A DNA stretch of 64,000 nucleotides. Origin: Neorhodopirellula lusitana. Its GTDB lineage: Bacteria; Planctomycetota; Planctomycetia; Pirellulales; Pirellulaceae. The notes beneath the pieces were generated by a model. It was not told the DNA's origin, did not search any database, and saw only the letters and a program-made list of their open reading frames with translations. Positions 1 to 9,555 of this stretch are shown one piece after another (the first letter of the stretch is position 1; every line of letters starts with the position of its first letter). The stretch covers positions 62,001-126,000 of the forward strand of contig NZ_FXUG01000004.1 of the NCBI RefSeq assembly GCF_900182915.1. Reading direction: 5' to 3'. Position numbers and translations under genes: made by a program.

Positions 1-3000
1 TGGGCTGGACCATCAAATCCTTACTGGTGACGACTGTGTCACGGATTTCTCCAGCACTTAGATCATTTGTGTGAGCAAATCCGATCAGTTGCCAACGCGT
101 GAGTGCCTCGGGCATCGTGAACTTCATCGATACCACACCGTCTTCATCCGCGGTCAACTCTGGCAAGAAGAACGCGGTCTCGTTCAGATTCCGACGTGGC
201 GACACATCCGACAGGTCAACCTCTTGATTGCCCGCTGGTGGCTCCCCGTCGCCGGCGTCCGCCAAATCGGCACTGTCCTGGTCGGCATCCATTAAGTAGG
301 ACACCTCATCAGCCGCAACCGACGAAGCCCTCAGTGGGGCACCGGCCGCCATCATCGGTGCTGGAGCCGCTTCCATCATCATCGAATCAGTACGCATCAT
401 TCCACGAGCGTTCTTTTGCATCCTGCGGCCAAACCCGAACCGAATATTGGATTGCAATTCACGAGGATAGTCCCGATACGAAAGCGATCGGGCCGGGGTG
501 ATCTGGCGATTCAACGAACTAAGCAGTCGCAATCCCTCATACGTGTTCTGAAGATTGGTGCTGACATAAGCGTGGTCGCGATAGAACAAATTGAACTGCG
601 ACATCCAGCGATGCGGAGCAAACAGGTCCAACGAAGCGTCGTATAACGTCGCAACCATTTCAGCAATCTGGTCATCCGACGCCCCCGAGATCACCGCCGT
701 CCAGGTTTCTTCCTGGCCCGGCTTCAGTTTGGAAACAAACCGTTCCCACCGAACATCCAATTTCTTGTTAGACCAAGGCACTTGAATCATTTGCTGATCG
801 ATGTGCAATCGATTTTCGCGAACGGTGAAAACACGCACGTGGAAACCACCCCGCATCGACTCATCCACTTTCTGTTCAATCGAAAACTGAGTTTGGTCTT
901 CAGGCGTCCAAAAACGCTGAATCGTCTTACCGCGATGAGAAATCTCGATGTAAGCACGAGCCGTTTCGTAACCGCTTCCCCAAACCGCACGGAACGTGTC
1001 GCCGGGTTCCAGCGTGTGTTTGGGCATGGCCAGGAAGCTAGCGATCTTCAGATCACAAGTGGTCGCATCGGGGTCAATCACACGTAGCGGCAAGAGAGCC
1101 TGAATCGACTGGCCCGCGGAATCGACGCCGGACAATTCAACCCGGTAAAACCCGCTTGCTAGCTTGGCTTCCAGCTTGCCGCTGCCGGTGGCGTCGGTGG
1201 TGACATCACCGACCTGAACTGTCTTGTCGATCGGCCAGGTATTCGGATCGGAATCAACCACCTGCTTCGCCGCCGCGTCGTCGCCTAAGGTCGAGTACGG
1301 AATCGGGCGACCGCCTCCCAGCGACGGACGTCCCACACGCTCGGGCGACTTCAACAAGTGCACCTGAACCTTGACCTTCGTCGAAGCCGGCTGATTCTGC
1401 AGCGTTCGCGTGCTGACGCGAATCTCCACGGGCGATTCGTCAGTCACCCAGTCAGGATCCTGCACGCTAAGCGTGGCAGCCAACATCGCATAGCCGACCG
1501 TAACGACATGGCTGTCTTCCCGCGTCTCGCCCGTTGTGTCGGTCACCTCGGCTTTCACTACATACCGGAACACAGGCTCATTCTTGCGGTCCACGGACTC
1601 GTCCGGGATCGCAGGGAACGTCACCTGAAAATGGCCCATCGCGTCCGTCTCGGTGGTCCCCGTTTCCATCACCTGCGGGAATGAAGGCGGCACAGGAACC
1701 CACCAACAGCGCCAGCCAAACCAAGGCGGCATTTGCGTTTCACGCGTGACGGTGTAAGAAACCTTCGCACCATCAATCGCTGCTCCGGTGTATGCGGTGG
1801 CAACTCCTTCAACGGTCACGTCTTGGTTCAGCCGCACTGCTTCCTTGGGTGACTTCAACGCGACTTCAAACTTGGGCCGTTTGTATTCTTCCACCCGGAT
1901 CGATGCGTGGCCCCGAAATTCACCATCGACCAGCAAACTCATCCGCCCTGTCAAACCGCTGGTCGGCAACGGGAAGCTATGATTGCAACTTCCATTGTCG
2001 TTGGTCTTCAGCTTTTGTGTATGGACGACCTTGCCGTTCGCATCCCGAAGCTGCACCGTCAATGCCTGATTGGCCGCCACTTCGTAAAGGCTTGTTTCCG
2101 GGTTGGAACGAGTGGCGATGATCTTGAACCGAACCGTTTGGCCGGGCCGATAGATGCTGCGGTCGGTGAAAAAGAAGCTTTGCCTGGAAACCTCTTGCGG
2201 CTTCTGGTTTGGCTGATGGATGTAGTGCACATTGGACAACAACGCGTCTTCACCCTCGGTGACATAAAACGTGACGTTCCTTAAGGAACGACCCGCTACC
2301 TCGAAACTGCCATCCGAAGCGGTTTCCCGCGAGGCCAGCTTTTTCACGTCTCCGTTACGACGTCGAGCTTCCCATTCACTGCCGTACACTCGCACGTTGG
2401 CACCCTCGATGGGCTGTCCGGTGTCACCGTTGACGACGAACCCACGCAAGGTGCCCTGTTGTTGGTCCGTTTGCATGACCAGCGACAAGCCACTAATCCA
2501 AACTTCCGCCACCGCCGTATAGTTTCTCTCGTCAGTGAACTGAGGCGAGTTGCTGGCTAACAAATAATAGCCGCCACGTGGCAAGTTCATCTTCGCTGGC
2601 AAGTCCGCTTCGCTACCGCGATAGTCGTCGGTCGCGTCCAGCGATTCTGACCAATTGTGTTCCGGCGTCGCCGACAACAACGCTTGTCGCTGCTGTTGCG
2701 TCAACTGAACCGCATCACGCCCGGACGACTGAACTTCTTCCGCATCCAGCTTGACCAAACGGAAATAAACCTTCGTTAGGTTCTTGTAAGCGACATGGAT
2801 TTGAGCCTGGGACCCGGACGCCGCGGCAGGGTTCCAAACTCGTTCGGTCGAAACCGCAATGCTGGGTGCCTCAATCTGATCGACCAAGTTTTGACACTGC
2901 GAAGCACCGACACTGCCAGGATGAGAGGCAATTGTCGCCAACGCGATCTCACGAGCCCGCGCCGGATCATCATTCGAAAACGCGTCCTGAGCGATCAGGA

Positions 3001-3997
3001 ACTTGGCACGTGCCGAAATCGGATCGGCTTGGTGATCGGCAGCAAACTGCCCCAAGGCTTCCAGGTATCGTTTGCCGTCTTCGTCGCCAATCACGTGTTC
3101 TTCAGCGAATGCCAACCGAGCCAAATCGGCATCCAGCAATGCCGACTGGTTACCTCGGTCTCGATGAAAACGTAACCAATCCTGATACAGTTGCGTCGCC
3201 CGCATCAGCGGTGAATTGGGATCAGTCTGTGGAACATCCCACTCAACGAACCGCTCCACTTTGCTGAAGACGGGAGAATCCGCTCGCAATTCAAATCGGT
3301 CAGCCGGACCCGCGTATGTTTGGTCAGCATCGTTGTAAAAATCGATCGCGTCGGCGATTACAAAATCGAAGAGCGTTGGGCGATAGTCGTCCGGTGCATT
3401 CCCACCAATCAGCAAATCACCATATGCCTCGATCGAAGCGGACTTCAGGACCTCATCGGACTGCAACGCCTTTTCGAAAATCAGCTTCGACTGAGCAACA
3501 ATCTTTTGACGACTCCACGTCGCCAAGTCCTCTTCGGATCGAATCGGCAAAATCGCGGAGTCCTCCGCATCGCCACCCTCGTTATCGATCTCGGTGCGAT
3601 CCTGGAACCGCCACTGATTTTGCTGAAAGTAGCCCCACATCCAGTTTGCCAACATCGCATGCAGAACCGGCTGCACGGCATCGGGAGCAGTCTCGATGTC
3701 CGCTTGCAGGCGAACGATCCGGTGCAACTCACCGCGTCCCTGGATCGCGCCGTCCAGCGTCGCGCGGGTCGCAACCGCTCGGGCAACCAACGCGTGCTGT
3801 TCTTTTGCGATAGCACTCGGCAACAGCTTGTCGATTTCCTCGACAGCTGACTTGGGCAAGCCCTTGTCTAAAGCGGTTTGCACTGGTTTCCAGACCGCAG
3901 GACTGGGATCCTTTGCTTGTGAAAGCGACACAGAAAGGCTCACGAGAGGCAGAAGAAGCGAAACAAGCAGACAGACATTCCGGCTGGGTATCTTCAT
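1..3997 (-). CDS. Alpha-2-macroglobulin family protein (3' end outside window)
   Basis: Only the first 1,332 residues are visible; the frame is still open at base 1. The ATG at 3997 gives a clear signal peptide (MKIPSRN, then a Leu/Val/Ser-rich core ending near residue 28), so the product is exported. Residues about 30-480 are mostly helical. A carboxypeptidase-regulatory-like strand segment (GTLRGFVVNGDTGQPIEG) lies near residue 515. The macroglobulin MG2 signature TDRSIYRPGQTV lies near 610. The conserved EALTRWQLIGFAHTND segment, which in this family precedes the thioester (TED) domain, lies near 1300. A Met/Ala-rich insert sits around residues 1195-1215. The TED and any CxEQ thioester would be outside the window. 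Bacterial members are thought to trap or inhibit attacking proteases in the periplasm. It is the last visible gene of a five-gene run, about 200 bases after the toroid gene. Confidence 0.9.
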   Translation of the reverse strand, partial: MKIPSRNVCLLVSLLLPLVSLSVSLSQAKDPSPAVWKPVQTALDKGLPKSAVEEIDKLLPSAIAKEQHALVARAVATRATLDGAIQGRGELHRIVRLQADIETAPDAVQPVLHAMLANWMWGYFQQNQWRFQDRTEIDNEGGDAEDSAILPIRSEEDLATWSRQKIVAQSKLIFEKALQSDEVLKSASIEAYGDLLIGGNAPDDYRPTLFDFVIADAIDFYNDADQTYAGPADRFELRADSPVFSKVERFVEWDVPQTDPNSPLMRATQLYQDWLRFHRDRGNQSALLDADLARLAFAEEHVIGDEDGKRYLEALGQFAADHQADPISARAKFLIAQDAFSNDDPARAREIALATIASHPGSVGASQCQNLVDQIEAPSIAVSTERVWNPAAASGSQAQIHVAYKNLTKVYFRLVKLDAEEVQSSGRDAVQLTQQQRQALLSATPEHNWSESLDATDDYRGSEADLPAKMNLPRGGYYLLASNSPQFTDERNYTAVAEVWISGLSLVMQTDQQQGTLRGFVVNGDTGQPIEGANVRVYGSEWEARRRNGDVKKLASRETASDGSFEVAGRSLRNVTFYVTEGEDALLSNVHYIHQPNQKPQEVSRQSFFFTDRSIYRPGQTVRFKIIATRSNPETSLYEVAANQALTVQLRDANGKVVHTQKLKTNDNGSCNHSFPLPTSGLTGRMSLLVDGEFRGHASIRVEEYKRPKFEVALKSPKEAVRLNQDVTVEGVATAYTGAAIDGAKVSYTVTRETQMPPWFGWRCWWVPVPPSFPQVMETGTTETDAMGHFQVTFPAIPDESVDRKNEPVFRYVVKAEVTDTTGETREDSHVVTVGYAMLAATLSVQDPDWVTDESPVEIRVSTRTLQNQPASTKVKVQVHLLKSPERVGRPSLGGGRPIPYSTLGDDAAAKQVVDSDPNTWPIDKTVQVGDVTTDATGSGKLEAKLASGFYRVELSGVDSAGQSIQALLPLRVIDPDATTCDLKIASFLAMPKHTLEPGDTFRAVWGSGYETARAYIEISHRGKTIQRFWTPEDQTQFSIEQKVDESMRGGFHVRVFTVRENRLHIDQQMIQVPWSNKKLDVRWERFVSKLKPGQEETWTAVISGASDDQIAEMVATLYDASLDLFAPHRWMSQFNLFYRDHAYVSTNLQNTYEGLRLLSSLNRQITPARSLSYRDYPRELQSNIRFGFGRRMQKNARGMMRTDSMMMEAAPAPMMAAGAPLRASSVAADEVSYLMDADQDSADLADAGDGEPPAGNQEVDLSDVSPRRNLNETAFFLPELTADEDGVVSMKFTMPEALTRWQLIGFAHTNDLSAGEIRDTVVTSKDLMVQP

Positions 3998-4204
3998 GGT
4001 ATCGAGTCTGAACAGAGGAGGTGGGGCAACCAAGAAAAGAGGGGCACTGTAAGGATAACGGTCGTCCGATTGATTCATTAGTGGGTTTTCCCAGAATCTT
4101 TTTGGACGACGCTGCCTGGCCAAAAAAACGCATCCAATTTAGCGTGTTTGGCAGGCAAACCGAGTTCAGATCAGCGGCGGGCAACCGCGACCGCGGTGGA
4201 CGCG

Positions 4205-6082
4205 TTACCGCTCGGTATGACGGTAGTGCGCTTCTAAGCAGAGCGTTGCCATCGACGTGGAGTAAACGGTACCGCCGTAGCCCCCCCACAGTGTCGAATC
4301 TGGCCAACTTCCGTCACGCTGTTGCGTCGATAACAAACGCTGTTGCAGTGAAGCGTTCCAGCGATGCCACGCGTCGTCTTGCAATTGATGCAGCGCCATC
4401 GTGGCGTAATACCACTGATAGTAATTGTCGGGACCCGCGGTTTTGCCAGGCAACGAATTTAACAACACCGCCTCCGCTTCACGAACCCGTGCCGCACTGA
4501 CATGTTGGCCCGTCAACAACCGAATTGCCAACGCCTCGGCGGTCATCGTGACGGTCGCTCGCTCACCCGGACGATAGCACGCGTAGCCACCCGCCGAACC
4601 GCTGCTGACCGAATCCAAAAACCGTGCCACGCCTCGCTGCATCGAATGCGGCGGCGTGATCGCTTCGGAACGAACAGCAGCATCGATCAACATCGCCTGC
4701 CATCCCAACTGGCTCATGTCGCCCTTGTCACCTCGCGTGTATCGCCAACCGCCCGTTGTCGGGTGCTGAGTGGATCGAGAATACGCGACGGCTCGACGCG
4801 TGGCTTCCATCGCGGCCTCGTCCCCCGTCATGGCGGCGGCTTCGGCCACAGCTAAAGCTGCCATCGCGTGACAGTAATGCGCCGCATAGATCGAAGCATC
4901 ACCCGCCAGTGAACCGTCGGCTCGCTGCTTGCCAAGCAAGAACGCCAATCCGCGATAGACATTGTCTTGGTAGTCACCGAATTGGTGAGTGTGGCCAGCC
5001 CCCAAAAGCGACAGTAACGCCAAGCCCGTCAGCCCGGTTTCCGCTCGCTTACCCGCACTGCCGCGGCTTAACCCCAACGGAGCCCGCTCTTGGCCGGCAC
5101 CGGATTGAGCGGGGTCCCAAGCGCCATCCTCTCGCTGATGCTTCACTAGATACTGAAGCGCCGTCTTCACTGCCGCCTCGGTGTCCGCGTTTCCGCCGCT
5201 GGCACGCAGGGCTGCAAACTTGGCGGTTCCAATCCGAGACGCAAAGTCCTCGTCAATCTCTTCCGCATGCGTCGATTCAATTGGCACGCCTTGGTTGGCC
5301 GCTGCCATGTGCTGGGTCGTCGCAGCTCGTGGCATCTCTTGACGAACCGTTTCGCGTTGCGGTGCGGTTGGCTGCTCGGCCACGTCCATGGATGCGGGAT
5401 TCGTGCTTGAATCGACATCCTGATCCACAACCACCTCCGGTTGCTCTTCCGGCTCTTCGGACGAAAGCGTTTCTTCCAACCAGTCGCCCAACATATCGTC
5501 AAGCGTTGTCGCATGATCCGCACTGGACACCTTTGCCGACGCAAGCACGGACGGCACCTTCGGCTCAGGAATATTAATGGGCTCCGGCGTCGGTTCAGCA
5601 ACAGCTTTAGTTTCGACGATCGGCACCGACAACGAAGCGATCGATTGCGGGAGCGCCAGCGGTTCAATCGAAGTGACGAAATCCGGGGACTCGCCATCAG
5701 GCACCGGCGAAAGCATCTCCGCGACCGCATCATCCGTCGCCACCGAACTTTCATCCATTTCTGGCGCAAAAACAGCGACGTCTATCGATTCCATTCCTGC
5801 GGAATCGGTTGGCTCACCCTCAGCGGTACCAGAAAAGAACAGCGACAACCGTGGCACAAACGCGATGATGGCAACATGCAGCCCGATCGACACGACCAAA
5901 CAAACAATTGCGGCGCCGTGACCAGACCGCTCCTTGCGGCGAAACAGCCAAATCGTCGTGACCAACAATCCAACCGCTAGCAGCGCGACGATCCGCACCG
6001 CGGTCGCGTTATGCCAGAACTGCGAAGGGTCCGCTAAAAACGAATCTTCCAGTGACGGTAATTCCAGCGAAGGTATTTCCAT
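4205..6082 (-). CDS. Membrane-anchored alpha/alpha-toroid (squalene-cyclase-like) protein with TonB-like N-terminus
   Basis: The product has 625 residues from the ATG at 6082; a TTG at 6088 is an alternative, and neither has an obvious ribosome site. Two membrane helices lie at about residues 28-48 and 56-82. The second contains SIGLH, the SxxxH spacing found in the TonB/TolA membrane anchor, followed by a short strand-like segment (MESIDVAVFAPE) and a long Pro/Glu-rich region (about 100-270). The last 330 residues are a prenyltransferase/squalene-oxidase type toroid with repeats QREDGAW, QRADGSL, QHPTTGGW and QQRDGSW. I do not see the DxDD motif of class II terpene cyclases, so cyclase chemistry is doubtful. 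It starts 11 bases after exbD, and an A2M gene follows. I infer a protein coupled to the ExbB/ExbD motor that displays a toroid in the periplasm. This architecture is inferred, not known to me as described. Confidence 0.8.
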   Translation of the reverse strand: MEIPSLELPSLEDSFLADPSQFWHNATAVRIVALLAVGLLVTTIWLFRRKERSGHGAAIVCLVVSIGLHVAIIAFVPRLSLFFSGTAEGEPTDSAGMESIDVAVFAPEMDESSVATDDAVAEMLSPVPDGESPDFVTSIEPLALPQSIASLSVPIVETKAVAEPTPEPINIPEPKVPSVLASAKVSSADHATTLDDMLGDWLEETLSSEEPEEQPEVVVDQDVDSSTNPASMDVAEQPTAPQRETVRQEMPRAATTQHMAAANQGVPIESTHAEEIDEDFASRIGTAKFAALRASGGNADTEAAVKTALQYLVKHQREDGAWDPAQSGAGQERAPLGLSRGSAGKRAETGLTGLALLSLLGAGHTHQFGDYQDNVYRGLAFLLGKQRADGSLAGDASIYAAHYCHAMAALAVAEAAAMTGDEAAMEATRRAVAYSRSTQHPTTGGWRYTRGDKGDMSQLGWQAMLIDAAVRSEAITPPHSMQRGVARFLDSVSSGSAGGYACYRPGERATVTMTAEALAIRLLTGQHVSAARVREAEAVLLNSLPGKTAGPDNYYQWYYATMALHQLQDDAWHRWNASLQQRLLSTQQRDGSWPDSTLWGGYGGTVYSTSMATLCLEAHYRHTER

Positions 6083-6093
6083 AGACAAATTGA

Positions 6094-6495
6094 TTAGCGT
6101 TTGGTCGCGACGCCCATCTGCTGGACTCCAGCCGCGCGAACTCGTTGCAACACCTCAGCAACCTGCGCGAACGAACTGTTTTGCTCACCCCGAACGGCGA
6201 CCTTTAATGACGGATACGCCTCACGCTGGGTCTTCAAGGTTTGCGTTAACTGATCGCCCGTGACGCTTGTTCCATCCAGCGTGATCGAACCCGTCGCGGT
6301 CACTTCCACAATACGTTCGTCAGGCAAACGAGCCATCGACTTCATGTCACCGGTGCCAGGCACGTTGACCTGCACGCCCGAATCACCGTTATCGAACTTA
6401 CTGCCAACCATAAAGAAAATGACCAACAGAAAGACAACGTCAATCATTGGCGTGAGGTTGATCGTTGCAGCTTCTGAATCTTGGCGTTTTCGCAT
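6094..6495 (-). CDS. exbD: ExbD/TolR family proton-channel subunit
   Basis: The product has 133 residues: a short cytoplasmic N-terminus, one membrane helix, and a periplasmic domain. The family hallmark NLTPMIDVVFLLVIFFMV is present, with the essential membrane aspartate at Asp19. The C-terminal part (VAVRGEQNSSFAQVAEVLQR) matches the usual ExbD/TolR periplasmic fold. ExbD and ExbB form an inner-membrane motor that uses the proton gradient to drive a TonB or TolA protein. It lies 57 bases after the ExbB gene and 11 bases before the TonB-like toroid gene, so the three are very likely co-transcribed. The symbol names the family; TolR is equally possible. Confidence 0.95.
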   Translation of the reverse strand: MRKRQDSEAATINLTPMIDVVFLLVIFFMVGSKFDNGDSGVQVNVPGTGDMKSMARLPDERIVEVTATGSITLDGTSVTGDQLTQTLKTQREAYPSLKVAVRGEQNSSFAQVAEVLQRVRAAGVQQMGVATKR

Positions 6496-6552
6496 GGCTC
6501 AAAATACAAAGGAATGGAACGCGAATGAAAGACAACAACGAGACCGCTTCAA

Positions 6553-7575
6553 TTAAGCGGCGCGGCGTTTTCTCGGTGCCTTCGCAGCACCATTGTTTTC
6601 CAACCCTTCGGCACTAATGCAGTCAATCACTCGCTGACAAAGCTTGTCGATCTCGCCGAGGTAACGATCGGACTTCGCACTGAAGTACATGTACGCCAGG
6701 TAAGCCGGAATCGCGACACTCAAACCACCCGCCGTGGTCATCAACGCGGTGCTAATTCCCGAGGCCAGCAAATCACTTTGGCCGCCACCACCTTGTTCGC
6801 CCAAGTTTTCAAAAGCTTGGATCATCCCCAACACGGTGCCCAGCAAACCAATCAGCGGTGTCACGTTGCTGATCGCATGGAACACTCTTAGGAACCGCCG
6901 CAACGAATCGCCGACGCGGTCACCCGCATCAATGACCGCTTGCTCGATCTCCATCATCGGACGTCCCCAACGGCGGACCGCTGAATGGAAAACCTCCGCG
7001 ACCGGACAATCAAACTCGTCACAGATCGAAGTCGCTTCTTCGTAACTCAACTGCCCGTCTTCCACACATTCCGTGAATCGACGAACAAACGGTTTGGGAA
7101 TCACACGCGATCGGCGTAGTGCGATCATTCGTTCAATGGACAGTCCCAATACGATCAGCGAACAAACGCCCAGCGGGATCATCAACCAACCGCCTTCGGC
7201 GATCTTGGTCACAAAGGCAGGCATCTCCCAAGGCGCCGATTCGGCTTCCGCGTCGGCAGGCTGTTGCTGAACCGGCGCAGCAGGAATCGAAAATTGGTTT
7301 GCGGCCGGGGCCGACGACTGCGGTGCGGCGGCGATTCGAGCCGCTGGCTGCGACGCACCGAAGTTGTTATTGGAGTAATTGCCGTTTGGCGTGGTGGAGT
7401 TGTAGTTATTGAACCCGCCATTGGGCGAGAAATTGTAGTTTTGGGCGACGACCGTATCGCCACACAACATCAAGACAGCAATCCCGACCACCCAAAGAAA
7501 GGGCCGGGCGCAGGCTGCGAACAGCCCTGCTTGAGCAATCGTGGCATCGTCGCGAGATCGAAAGAATAGGATCAT
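6553..7575 (-). CDS. exbB: MotA/TolQ/ExbB proton channel protein with periplasmic N-terminal extension
   Basis: The product has 340 residues and is longer than a classical ExbB/TolQ (about 230-245). Residues 1-45 form a signal peptide or first helix ending in AQ. An Asn/Gln/Pro-rich periplasmic stretch follows to about residue 115. The channel part then has a helix near 125-145, a cytoplasmic helical domain, and two helices carrying the conserved VTPLIGLLGTVLGMIQAF and ALMTTAGGLSVAIPAYL segments. The tail is basic (APRKRRAA). The ATG overlaps the TGA of the upstream TPR gene (ATGA, 7572-7575), which shows translational coupling. With ExbD it would form the proton-driven motor of this operon. 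Confidence 0.93.
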   Translation of the reverse strand: MILFFRSRDDATIAQAGLFAACARPFLWVVGIAVLMLCGDTVVAQNYNFSPNGGFNNYNSTTPNGNYSNNNFGASQPAARIAAAPQSSAPAANQFSIPAAPVQQQPADAEAESAPWEMPAFVTKIAEGGWLMIPLGVCSLIVLGLSIERMIALRRSRVIPKPFVRRFTECVEDGQLSYEEATSICDEFDCPVAEVFHSAVRRWGRPMMEIEQAVIDAGDRVGDSLRRFLRVFHAISNVTPLIGLLGTVLGMIQAFENLGEQGGGGQSDLLASGISTALMTTAGGLSVAIPAYLAYMYFSAKSDRYLGEIDKLCQRVIDCISAEGLENNGAAKAPRKRRAA

Positions 7576-9542
7576 CGTCGCATCGTGTTGGATTCAGGAT
7601 CAGAGGTCGTCATCGCCGCAAGCCGACGGCGAGCACCGGTGGCGTGGCGAGACTGGCCGAAGCGGCTGACCAATGTGGAATAACACACCGTCGCTTCGCG
7701 TGTCCTCCCCAATTGTTCAAATGATTTCCCGGCTTGAACGAGCGCCGCAGCGGTCCATTCGTCGGAATCCCCGATCGCCTCGACCTGCCGATAAGCGGCA
7801 ATCGCTTCGGAGAATTTTTCCTGCATGAAGAACGTCTCGCCAATCATCCACTGAGCTCGACCGCGAAGATCCGCACCGGATTCCGTCGAACGCACGACCT
7901 GTTCCAGCAACGCTCGACCGCGGTCAAAGCGAAGTTGGCGAATTTCAAGACTGGCGGCCAACAAGTCCGTCAGTGCGACCTGAGTCGACACCCGACCGCC
8001 AGATGCCTGAGCGGCTGCAATTCGTTTACTTGCCGTCGTCACCGAACCGGCCGCCACAGCAGCTTCAGCGGTTCGCAGCAAAGTCGGGAAATCATCCGCA
8101 CCACCGCTGTCGACAATATGCTCCCATAGCTTGAGCGACTGGCCTGACTTCCCGGTCTGCAACAACGCCTCCGCGAACAACCTCTCCACATGCAACGACC
8201 GCCCACGGCGAACCGCTTCGTCGATCGCGGCCTCGTCGTCACGAGCATCAAAAAGCCCTTGTTCATCTTCCGCTGCCATCGCCAACACCGACCAGTCGCC
8301 GTTTCGGCCTGCCCAACGAGACGCCGCTTCGCGAACACCGGTCGTCACCAGCACGCCAGCCTGTTTCTGCATTTGAGCAAGCGAGGTGCTCACCGCTGCA
8401 GCATCGCGAGCCGACAACCAATCGATCGCAATCCGTGACGCCGCAGCATCGTGGCCCACCGACTGCAATTCTTCGAGCACATGAGTGGACGCGTCACCCG
8501 CTTGATCCGAAACCGCCAAAGCCACGCTATAAGTCGCCTCCGCACTTGGATGCCCCTCGGCCGCCGCGACTAACAAGCCGCAAGCCAGCACCGACAAATT
8601 GGCACCCACCGCCGGCGAATCACCAATGAATTCATTGTTCGCTAGAAGGTGCCGACGAATCGCGGGTCGCAACGAAGCGAGCGGCAATTGCCAACTGCAC
8701 TCCGACTTCAGAATCTCACACGCCGCCACTGATTGCGGATGATCCAGCAACACCTTGTCTTGAACCGTTGTCGCTGCTTCACTGTCGCCCAAACGCGTCA
8801 CGCAACTCAGTTTCAACAGCAGTGCCGAACTGGAATCTTCGTGCCCTGGATGCCCTTCGATAAACGCATTCGTTGCCGCCAGAGCATCCTGGATCATGGA
8901 CTCATCATTCGCCGCATTGGCCCGCATCACCATCGTCCAGGCCAAACCAAGACGGGCGGTCGCGAGCGGTTTCTCGCCGGATCGAGCCTTCGCCAATTCT
9001 TCAACCGCCAAACGATAGCCAGACTCTGATGACTCCAGATCACCATCGTCAAGTAATCCTGACGCCGTTGCCAGCAAGGCCTCACCAATCCGTAGCGACG
9101 CTGACGAATCGGCATCCAACTTGGCCGCCGAAGCCAACCAGCCAAACGCGTCTGAGTATCGCCCCTGCTGATTCAGCGATGAGGCAGCCGCGGTAAAAAT
9201 TGCGATGGATTGCGGTGCGGGCGGTGCTGCATCGCCGTTCTCAATCAGCTTTCTGCAAACCTTGCCCGCCAAATGCAACAAGTCGGCAGCTTCCTCGCGA
9301 CGCTCATGCCGCTCGCACTTCCGAGCCACCTTCACAATCGCAGCCAAACTACTGGCGCCGAGGTCACTGGAATTTAAGTCAACGCGTCTCGCATCTTGGA
9401 CTTCAGCGTCAATCTCACGATCGATCGCGGACACTTCCGTTTCATCGGACTGCGCAAAAACAGAGCCCGTGCCGACGAAACCGGCACCGCCAAGAAATAC
9501 GCAAGCGACGAAAATCGCCACGGTGTCAAATCGAGCTGACAT
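7572..9542 (-). CDS. Secreted tetratricopeptide-repeat protein
   Basis: The product has 656 residues with a signal peptide (MSARFDTVAIFVACVFLGGA, ending AQS near residue 32). The rest is almost all helical TPR-like repeats. The clearest are at the C-terminus, for example EKFSEAIAAYRQVEAIGD followed by AALVQAGKSFEQLGRTREA, which resembles the C-terminal TPR of CpoB/YbgF, the periplasmic partner of Tol-Pal systems. It is the first gene of the run with exbB, exbD, the toroid protein and the macroglobulin, and overlaps exbB by 4 bases. A scaffold role in the periplasm is inferred from this position. No catalytic motif is visible. Confidence 0.85.
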   Translation of the reverse strand: MSARFDTVAIFVACVFLGGAGFVGTGSVFAQSDETEVSAIDREIDAEVQDARRVDLNSSDLGASSLAAIVKVARKCERHERREEAADLLHLAGKVCRKLIENGDAAPPAPQSIAIFTAAASSLNQQGRYSDAFGWLASAAKLDADSSASLRIGEALLATASGLLDDGDLESSESGYRLAVEELAKARSGEKPLATARLGLAWTMVMRANAANDESMIQDALAATNAFIEGHPGHEDSSSALLLKLSCVTRLGDSEAATTVQDKVLLDHPQSVAACEILKSECSWQLPLASLRPAIRRHLLANNEFIGDSPAVGANLSVLACGLLVAAAEGHPSAEATYSVALAVSDQAGDASTHVLEELQSVGHDAAASRIAIDWLSARDAAAVSTSLAQMQKQAGVLVTTGVREAASRWAGRNGDWSVLAMAAEDEQGLFDARDDEAAIDEAVRRGRSLHVERLFAEALLQTGKSGQSLKLWEHIVDSGGADDFPTLLRTAEAAVAAGSVTTASKRIAAAQASGGRVSTQVALTDLLAASLEIRQLRFDRGRALLEQVVRSTESGADLRGRAQWMIGETFFMQEKFSEAIAAYRQVEAIGDSDEWTAAALVQAGKSFEQLGRTREATVCYSTLVSRFGQSRHATGARRRLAAMTTSDPESNTMRR

Positions 9543-9555
9543 GTCTGGTCTCCAG

